Below, one piece after another: positions 5,334 through 9,620 of a DNA stretch of 9,620 bases. The stretch covers positions 1-9,620 of the forward strand of contig DSCA01000138.1 in NCBI GenBank assembly GCA_011049295.1. Direction: 5' to 3'. The number at the start of each line of letters is the position of its first letter. Positions within the stretch are counted from its first letter, which is position 1. This DNA is from Thermoplasmatales archaeon. Its GTDB lineage: Archaea > Thermoplasmatota > E2 > UBA202 > DSCA01. The notes beneath the pieces were generated by a model that did not search any database, was not told the DNA's origin, and was given only the letters and a program-made list of their open reading frames with translations. The position numbers and the translations under genes are program-made.

Positions 5334-6536
5334 GAGCATCTGCAGCCAGGCTGCCGCCTCCTCCAGCCAGGGCCAGAGAGCATGGCGACCGCGGGGCATG
5401 CTCACCGGCAGGGGCTCCGACCAGTCGCTTTCCAGACCGTGTTCGTCCTCCGCCATCACCCGCACCGCATAGTCTCCCTTTTCCGCCCAGGTGTAATTGA
5501 CTGTGGCCGCGGTTCCCGCCGGCAGCAGGGGAGTCCAGGTGGTGTTGCCGTCTCCCCAGTCAAAACAGTAGCGCAACTGGTCTCCGTCGGGGTCGGCCAC
5601 CTGGGCGGTGTAGGTGTACGGCTGGCCGGGCTTTCCCCGGGTTTCCCCGGTGGGGGGAGCCGGGCGCGGCGGCGGACAGTTGGGGCCGGTGTAATAGTGC
5701 ACCCCTCTTTCTATGTTGCATTCACCGTAGGCGATGCGGAACCAGCCGTCCTCGCCCCATTCTGGGCCCCAGCTGTTTTTGACAATCCAGTAGCCCTCCC
5801 CTTCGCCGCCCCAGGTGTTGTCGTAGCCCATGATGGTCACGCAGTGGCCGAACACGAATTCATCGGAGTTTTGCCGGTAGACCCCGCCCGGGTAGACCGG
5901 ATAGAAGTCTCCGTACACGTCCATGGTGGTGGGTAACGGGCCGTACTGTACCAGAGCATTCTGAATAGATTCCGGGTTGGAGCTCACCGCCCGGTAGCCC
6001 TCGATGCCCACCAGATGCTCGCGCCAGTCCTCACATTTGGCCTCGCAGGGAATGGTGTCGTTGGCCTGATAGGGCATGCACCACTCGGGAATGGCCCCGT
6101 TGTTTTTTACCCAGTTGAGGGTGCTGAACCAGTACCAGCCGCTGCAACCACCGGGAGAGCAGGAGAGCATGTACTGCTCGGACAGGTCCACCTCTGCATC
6201 CGGCTCGTTCCGCCATATTTTCACCGCGGCCTCCAGACCCGCCAGGGCTCCAAAAGCCCAGCAGCTGCCGCACACGTCCTGCAACTGGTCTCTGACCGGG
6301 GTGGTCCAGTCCGTGCCGTTCACGTCCCGCCAGTCCCACCGCTCGGGGGGAATTCCGGCCACCGTCTCCCCGTAATGGGGAAGGTAGCGCTCCCAGATGC
6401 CGGACGGAACTGTGGGCCGGACAACCGGCTGCACGGTCTCCGCCGACAGGTATCTCTCGCTGAAAATCCCCTGTCCCGCCAGAAAAACGAGCAAGCCGAT
6501 GCATACGCAGGCGGCCGCTTTTTTTGATGAATACAT
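5304..6536 (-). CDS. Secreted papain-family (C1A) cysteine peptidase with PKD-like domain
   Basis: The start at 6536 has GGAGG four bases upstream (6545-6541) and gives a 410-residue product; the frame is open further upstream but overlaps the neighbouring gene. Residues 1-26 form a signal peptide (Lys-Lys, then a hydrophobic core, CIGLLVFLAGQG). The peptidase domain spans about 63-285. Its active site is complete: Q84 (VRDQ) as oxyanion-hole Gln, C92 in CGSCWAF, H231 in GHCVTIMGY and N254 in KNSWGPEWG. Two extra residues lie between Q84 and C92 compared with papain. Only about 35 residues separate the signal peptide from the domain, too few for the usual inhibitory propeptide. Extra cysteines suggest disulfides, as expected outside the cell. 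A PKD-like domain follows (about 295-380, DPDGD and FDWGDGN), then MPRGR and a Trp/Leu-rich tail to residue 410. It probably degrades extracellular protein or peptides; the target is unknown. It may be transcribed alone or with upstream genes. Confidence 0.92.
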   Translation of the reverse strand: MYSSKKAAACVCIGLLVFLAGQGIFSERYLSAETVQPVVRPTVPSGIWERYLPHYGETVAGIPPERWDWRDVNGTDWTTPVRDQLQDVCGSCWAFGALAGLEAAVKIWRNEPDAEVDLSEQYMLSCSPGGCSGWYWFSTLNWVKNNGAIPEWCMPYQANDTIPCEAKCEDWREHLVGIEGYRAVSSNPESIQNALVQYGPLPTTMDVYGDFYPVYPGGVYRQNSDEFVFGHCVTIMGYDNTWGGEGEGYWIVKNSWGPEWGEDGWFRIAYGECNIERGVHYYTGPNCPPPRPAPPTGETRGKPGQPYTYTAQVADPDGDQLRYCFDWGDGNTTWTPLLPAGTAATVNYTWAEKGDYAVRVMAEDEHGLESDWSEPLPVSMPRGRHALWPWLEEAAAWLQMLLSRLVLPLA

Positions 6537-6540
6537 GATG

Positions 6541-6545
6541 CCTCC
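6541..6545 (-). promoter_or_regulatory. Ribosome-binding site for the secreted peptidase
   Basis: GGAGG on the minus strand, four bases before the ATG at 6536. It fixes the start at the signal peptide instead of the much longer open frame that reaches 6836. Confidence 0.7.
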
Positions 6546-6562
6546 ATGACTATATCCGGAAA

Positions 6563-6573
6563 GAATATTTGAA
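6563..6573 (-). promoter_or_regulatory. Possible TATA box for the secreted peptidase
   Basis: TTCAAATATTC on the minus strand is the only A/T-rich stretch between the stop of the kinase-like gene and the peptidase. It would place transcription start near 6543, a few bases before the ATG and overlapping the GGAGG. The fit is imperfect, so the peptidase could instead depend on upstream transcription. Confidence 0.35.
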
Positions 6574-6574
6574 C

Positions 6575-7054
6575 TTAGGGGTGAGCACGTCGCAGGTGCA
6601 GAACGAAGACTGTGCCCTGCGGACGGTTGTCCTCCACGGCTACGTTCCCCCCGTAGCGCTCCACCGTCTTTTTGACGATGTACAGCCCCAGCCCGGTGCC
6701 CGCCTCCTCGCCATATCTGAAGCGCTCCCCGAAGATGTCCTCTTTGACCCCCTGTGGATACCCGTGCCGCTGCTGGACGTGCCGGCGCAGTTTGTCCTGG
6801 AGGGGTGGGGAGTGCGTCCACCAGGGAGTTTCCCAAAATGGTTTTCCCCGGATGTCTGCCTGCTCTGCCTGGTTTTCCCTCAGCACTGCTCCCTCCCTGT
6901 CCAGGATGCCCACGAAGGAGTGGGGATGGTTGAACACGGCGTCGAAATGATGTCGGATAGAGGTTAGCGCGGCCACCTGCTCCTCCAGCTGTCGAATCCG
7001 GCGCTGCAGGGAGGCGGACGAGGCCGACGAGGGGTTGCTGTCCTGCCCGGTCAT
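6575..7054 (-). CDS. Truncated PAS / histidine-kinase ATPase chimera (probable internal deletion)
   Basis: The 159-residue product begins with a low-complexity Ser/Ala stretch and a short coiled coil (about 16-36). The first half of a PAS domain follows (about 37-95, with FVGILDREG and GKPFWETPWWTHSP). At about residues 95-98 the sequence jumps to the G1/F-box end of a histidine-kinase ATPase domain: GVKEDIFGERF (102-112), GTGLGLYIVKK (119-129, G2 box) and a normal C-terminus. The rest of the PAS domain, the whole phospho-acceptor His/dimerisation domain, the ATPase N box and the Asp of the G1 box are missing. It should therefore not bind ATP normally or autophosphorylate. The join is in frame, so this is either a decayed gene, a small PAS regulator with a leftover tail, or an assembly collapse. 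It starts eight bases after the geranylgeranyl reductase stop, with no visible Shine-Dalgarno, which suggests co-transcription. Confidence 0.75.
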   Translation of the reverse strand: MTGQDSNPSSASSASLQRRIRQLEEQVAALTSIRHHFDAVFNHPHSFVGILDREGAVLRENQAEQADIRGKPFWETPWWTHSPPLQDKLRRHVQQRHGYPQGVKEDIFGERFRYGEEAGTGLGLYIVKKTVERYGGNVAVEDNRPQGTVFVLHLRRAHP

Positions 7055-7062
7055 GCTATCGG

Positions 7063-8238
7063 CTAGTCGGTGAGATATTTTTTGGCCAGGCCGAGGAGCG
7101 ACGGGCGCTTCAGTACCTTTTTGATGAAAAACGACAGCCGGGCCTGAGTCAGCTCGAAGATGTCGGCGCCGTCCAGTATGTCCGCCAGCAGCTCAAAGTC
7201 CTTGTCCTCCAGCTTTTCCAGAAAGAAACGCAGTTTGAGCAACTGGGCCGTCTTGTCCTCGTAAACCTGGTCCCACTGCCGGCGGTAGGACAGCAGGCGG
7301 TCACGGGACAGGTCCCCCTCCCGGAGCGCGGAGGCTCCCACCTCGGCGGCCATCTGGGCAGAATGCATGGCCCGGACGATTCCTCCGCCGTGGATGGGAT
7401 TGACCAGCTGGGCGGCGTCGCCCACCAGCATCACCCCGTCGGCCACCATGTCCGTAAAGTGGTTTACCGGTATCCCGCCGCCGTTTACCTCGATGGGGCT
7501 GGCCCGGGCAAACATCTCCGGATGGTTAGCAATAAACCGTTTCAGATACTGATGGGAGCGCATCCGGGCCTCTCGCTCCAGGATGCCCAGTCCCACGTTG
7601 GCGGAAAAGGCCTTGGGGAACACCCAGACGTAGCCCAGGGGGGCCACCTCCCGCCCGAAGAACAGGTGGATGTAGCTTTCGTTGACGCTCACGTTGGCCA
7701 TCTCGTACTGAAAGCCGGAATGGTAGTCGGTGAGCCGGTTGAGGCTCTTCAGCCCCGCCCACCGGCCCACCTTGGATTCCACTCCGTCGGCCCCAATAAC
7801 CAGGTCGGCGGTGACCGTCTCCGTGCCCTCCAGTCCCCGAATCTGTGCCTCCCAGGCACCATTGACCCGCTGCATATCCAGAACCTGGGTCTTGACCATG
7901 TACCGGGCGCCGGCCTGGATGGCCTGGCTGGCCAGATGCTTCTCAAAAATCTTGCGCTCCAGCACGTAGCCCTCCATTCCCTGGCCCTCCATGACCACCT
8001 GCTTGCCGGACGGCGCATACAGGGCGGCTCCGGTGATGGTGCGGGCGATGCTATGCGGATGGGGGTTGATGCCCAGCGCCTCCAGGCTCCGCTGAGACAC
8101 ACCCTCTGCACATCTTTTGGGGGGGCCAATTTCTGCCTTCTTTTCCACCACCAGAGTCTCCACCCCGCGTCGGGCCAGGTCCCCGGCGGTCACGCTTCCC
8201 GCCGGTCCGGCCCCCACCACCAGGCAGTCGACCTTCAT
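7063..8238 (-). CDS. Geranylgeranyl reductase (digeranylgeranylglycerophospholipid reductase family)
   Basis: This flavoprotein saturates the double bonds of geranylgeranyl chains in archaeal ether lipids at the membrane surface. The 391-residue product starts with the FAD-binding motif VVGAGPAGS (GxGxxG at 9-14). It then has PKRCAEGV with C43, at the position of the Cys conserved in many of these reductases, VIGADGVES, and the second FAD motif LVGDAAQLVNPIHGGGI starting around 271. Length is typical. The ATG at 8238 overlaps the ferredoxin stop (ATGA), and GGAGG (8250-8246) lies upstream, so the two genes are probably translationally coupled. An open frame continues to 8436, but that part is the ferredoxin gene read in the wrong frame. 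Ferredoxin is the known electron donor of the Methanosarcina enzyme, which fits this arrangement. A menaquinone-specific or other GGR-family role cannot be excluded. Confidence 0.93.
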   Translation of the reverse strand: MKVDCLVVGAGPAGSVTAGDLARRGVETLVVEKKAEIGPPKRCAEGVSQRSLEALGINPHPHSIARTITGAALYAPSGKQVVMEGQGMEGYVLERKIFEKHLASQAIQAGARYMVKTQVLDMQRVNGAWEAQIRGLEGTETVTADLVIGADGVESKVGRWAGLKSLNRLTDYHSGFQYEMANVSVNESYIHLFFGREVAPLGYVWVFPKAFSANVGLGILEREARMRSHQYLKRFIANHPEMFARASPIEVNGGGIPVNHFTDMVADGVMLVGDAAQLVNPIHGGGIVRAMHSAQMAAEVGASALREGDLSRDRLLSYRRQWDQVYEDKTAQLLKLRFFLEKLEDKDFELLADILDGADIFELTQARLSFFIKKVLKRPSLLGLAKKYLTD

Positions 8239-8405
8239 GGTGTCCCCTCCAGCGCCCCCACGGGACAGAATTTGACGCAGATGCCGCACTCGGTGCAGGC
8301 CTCCGACACCTCCAGGTGCAGCTCGTACAGGGTGAGGGCGTTGACCGGGCACAGCCCCACGCACCCGCCGCAGTGCAGACATTGATAATGATTGACGACC
8401 ACCAT
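8235..8405 (-). CDS. 2[4Fe-4S] ferredoxin, probable electron donor to geranylgeranyl reductase
   Basis: Translating from the ATG at 8405 gives 56 residues ending at a TGA that overlaps the reductase start codon. Two CxxCxxCxxxCP cluster-binding motifs are complete: C9, C12, C15, C19-P20 and C37, C40, C43, C47-P48. Each set coordinates one [4Fe-4S] cluster with no missing ligand. This is the minimal clostridial-type bacterial/archaeal ferredoxin size. GGAGG (8416-8412) lies six bases before the ATG and a TATA box lies at 8441-8449, so the gene heads its own transcription unit with the reductase. The four-base ATGA overlap and known ferredoxin dependence of archaeal geranylgeranyl reductase point to a dedicated reductant. 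It is cytosolic, with no signal or membrane segment. Confidence 0.93.
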   Translation of the reverse strand: MVVVNHYQCLHCGGCVGLCPVNALTLYELHLEVSEACTECGICVKFCPVGALEGTP

Positions 8406-8411
8406 GGTAAC

Positions 8412-8416
8412 CCTCC
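8412..8416 (-). promoter_or_regulatory. Ribosome-binding site for the ferredoxin gene
   Basis: GGAGG on the minus strand, six bases before the ATG at 8405. It supports the 56-residue ferredoxin frame over the overlapping frame that starts at 8436. Confidence 0.65.
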
Positions 8417-8440
8417 AGATATGGGTAAAAAGGCAACCCC

Positions 8441-8449
8441 TATTTAAAA
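8441..8449 (-). promoter_or_regulatory. Archaeal TATA box for the ferredoxin-reductase operon
   Basis: TTTTAAATA on the minus strand lies in the 62-base gap between the ligase stop and the ferredoxin ATG. It predicts transcription start near 8420, giving a leader of about 15 bases that contains the GGAGG. The ferredoxin, reductase and kinase-like genes are thus likely transcribed separately from the ligase. Confidence 0.6.
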
Positions 8450-8467
8450 GTAGAGCATGGGCGCCGG

Positions 8468-9620
8468 TCAGGTAACCTTGACCTCGGATATCACCACGTG
8501 GGGGGGCGTGTCCAGGTGTTCGCTCTGCTTGATGTGGTCTACTTCCTTGACCTCCACCTCCACTCCGTTTCCGAATTTTTCCTGGAAGCGACGCTGGAGC
8601 TCCTCTCTAATCCGGTCCACAGGGGGGCCCACGTGGCGCAGCGCCCCGTCGATGACCAGCAGAATCTCCACCCGGCTCAGGCTTTTCTGCACTATCTGGA
8701 ACTGTTGAATCTTGTCGGTGCCCATTTCGTGCATCACCTTGCCCGGAATGCCGGTGATGGCGGAGGGAGGAATGATTTTGCCCTCATCCAGAATAATGGA
8801 GTCCGCCTTGCGTCCACCCACTATACCCAGGAGATGGGTGTTGATGCCGCAGGGGCAGAGCCCCTCCAGGGGAATGATGAAATCGTTCATGCCCGTGTAG
8901 CGAATCACCGGTGTTCCCCGGCCGTAGAGCTTGGTGATGACCAGGTGGCCCGGCTCGCCGGGAGCCACATCTTCACCCTGGCCGTCCAGGAATTCCAGGT
9001 GGACGAAGTCGGAATGGATGTGGTAGTTTCCCTCCCGGCATTCAAAGGCCACGGGTCCGGCCTCCGTGGAGCCGTACACGTCGAAGATGGGGGCGTGGAA
9101 GGCGTCCTCGATGTATCGCTTGGTGTAGTCGTCCAGCACTGCCCCGGACGAAGACATGACCCGGGGCTGAATGTGCTCCCCGTGGCCTTTGCGTTTGAGG
9201 ACGGCCAGGGCCCGCAGCACGCCCGGGTAGCCGCCCAGGAATTCCGGCTGGAAGCCATCTATTTTTTCAATCAGGTCCCGGGGCTCGTCGCCCACGTGCA
9301 GAATCTGCAGGTTGTCAAAGGAAAAAAGCTTACCCAGGTAGGGCATAACGGTGCGCGCCAGATAGGCCTCCTCTGCGCTTTCCGGAGTCAAATCCACGAT
9401 GACGCTCATTTTGGTTTTGTGCCAGCTGACGTTGTATTCCCTTAGTTCTCGGATGAAGCCGAAGAGGGCTTTGATGACGGTGTACACGTCGGTGTAGAGG
9501 GAGACGGGTTGTCCGGTGGAGCCGGAGGTGCTCACCAGGTGGGCGTGGGTGGTGTCAAAGTAGGGGTGGACGATGCCCTGGGGGAAGTTTTTGCGGAAGT
9601 CGTTCTTGCTGACGGTGGGC
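8468..9620 (-). CDS. AMP-forming acyl-CoA ligase-like protein, phenylacetate-CoA ligase (PaaK/COG1541) family, 5' end cut off
   Basis: The frame is open to the right edge, so about 384 C-terminal residues are seen and the N-terminus is missing. The visible start reads PTVSKNDFRKNF, typical of the segment just before the adenylate-binding loop. Motifs follow in order: STSGSTGQP (9532-9506) for ATP phosphate binding, YGSTEA (9076-9059) for the adenine/Mg site, TPVIRY (8914-8897), the CPCG pair of the PaaK family (8857-8846) and GRKADSI (8815-8795) at the hinge to the C-terminal domain. The enzyme should activate a carboxylic acid as acyl-AMP and usually pass it to CoA. Many archaea carry several such paralogs, including ones once called coenzyme F390 synthetase, and the substrate cannot be predicted here. 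No internal start is proposed: a GTG at 9535 lies within the ATP-binding segment. A separate promoter follows its stop, so co-regulation with the ferredoxin operon is not required. Confidence 0.88.
   Translation of the reverse strand, partial: PTVSKNDFRKNFPQGIVHPYFDTTHAHLVSTSGSTGQPVSLYTDVYTVIKALFGFIRELREYNVSWHKTKMSVIVDLTPESAEEAYLARTVMPYLGKLFSFDNLQILHVGDEPRDLIEKIDGFQPEFLGGYPGVLRALAVLKRKGHGEHIQPRVMSSSGAVLDDYTKRYIEDAFHAPIFDVYGSTEAGPVAFECREGNYHIHSDFVHLEFLDGQGEDVAPGEPGHLVITKLYGRGTPVIRYTGMNDFIIPLEGLCPCGINTHLLGIVGGRKADSIILDEGKIIPPSAITGIPGKVMHEMGTDKIQQFQIVQKSLSRVEILLVIDGALRHVGPPVDRIREELQRRFQEKFGNGVEVEVKEVDHIKQSEHLDTPPHVVISEVKVT

Noticed and set aside
6525..6530. TGATGA resembling a box C of a C/D guide RNA
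   Set aside because: It lies within the signal-peptide coding region of the peptidase, and I found no matching box D, C' or D' elements at suitable spacing.
6537..6836. N-terminal extension of the secreted peptidase to 6836
   Set aside because: It overlaps the kinase-like gene in another frame. The ATG at 6536 has a strong GGAGG and begins a good signal peptide.
8239..8436. N-terminal extension of geranylgeranyl reductase up to an ATG at 8436
   Set aside because: This stretch encodes the ferredoxin in another frame with eight intact Cys ligands. The extension itself is Arg/Gly-rich without family similarity, and the reductase has its own GGAGG and ATG at 8238.

Overview
The window looks archaeal. 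It encodes an archaeal-type fibrillarin (FlpA), a classical mevalonate kinase and a digeranylgeranylglycerophospholipid (geranylgeranyl) reductase with its own ferredoxin. Genes are preceded by TATA-like boxes (TTTATA/ATTTATA) 26-40 bases before the start codon, with GGTGA or GGAGG Shine-Dalgarno motifs at some starts. The DNA is GC-rich. The two-component proteins and the PKD-bearing secreted peptidase resemble those I know from Thermoplasmatota, in particular Methanomassiliicoccales-like lineages. That placement is an inference of moderate to low confidence, because no rRNA or methanogenesis gene is present.

Layout, left to right. A DUF1015 protein on + (90-1235) converges on mevalonate kinase on - (1266-2198). 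Mevalonate kinase diverges from a HAD phosphatase on + (2281-2919), and both appear to use one TATA element near 2251-2258. A stand-alone receiver protein (2956-3339), a class III pyridine nucleotide-disulfide oxidoreductase (3370-4650) and fibrillarin (4656-5333) follow on +. Fibrillarin and a secreted papain-family peptidase on - (5304-6536) overlap by 30 bases at their 3' ends. The rest is on -: an AMP-forming ligase cut by the right edge (8468-9620), a 56-residue 2[4Fe-4S] ferredoxin (8235-8405), geranylgeranyl reductase (7063-8238, start overlapping the ferredoxin stop as ATGA), and a small PAS/kinase-ATPase chimera (6575-7054) just upstream of the peptidase. The window is almost fully coding, with no gap above 100 bases, and I saw no tRNA, rRNA, CRISPR array or insertion sequence.

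Functional themes. Mevalonate kinase acts early in isoprenoid synthesis, and ferredoxin plus geranylgeranyl reductase saturate the finished lipid chains, so two steps of archaeal membrane-lipid synthesis lie about 5 kb apart. Fibrillarin is the 2'-O-methyltransferase of box C/D RNPs, but its usual partner gene nop5 is not next to it here. Signalling is represented by a lone receiver domain with an Arg in place of the conserved Lys, and by a kinase-like protein that has lost its phosphotransfer domain.

The points most worth following up are the PAS/ATPase chimera, the peptidase with no inhibitory propeptide and a Trp/Leu-rich C-terminal tail after its PKD domain, the very short ferredoxin coupled to geranylgeranyl reductase, and the shared divergent promoter. 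I found no clear evidence of a wholly new multi-gene system.
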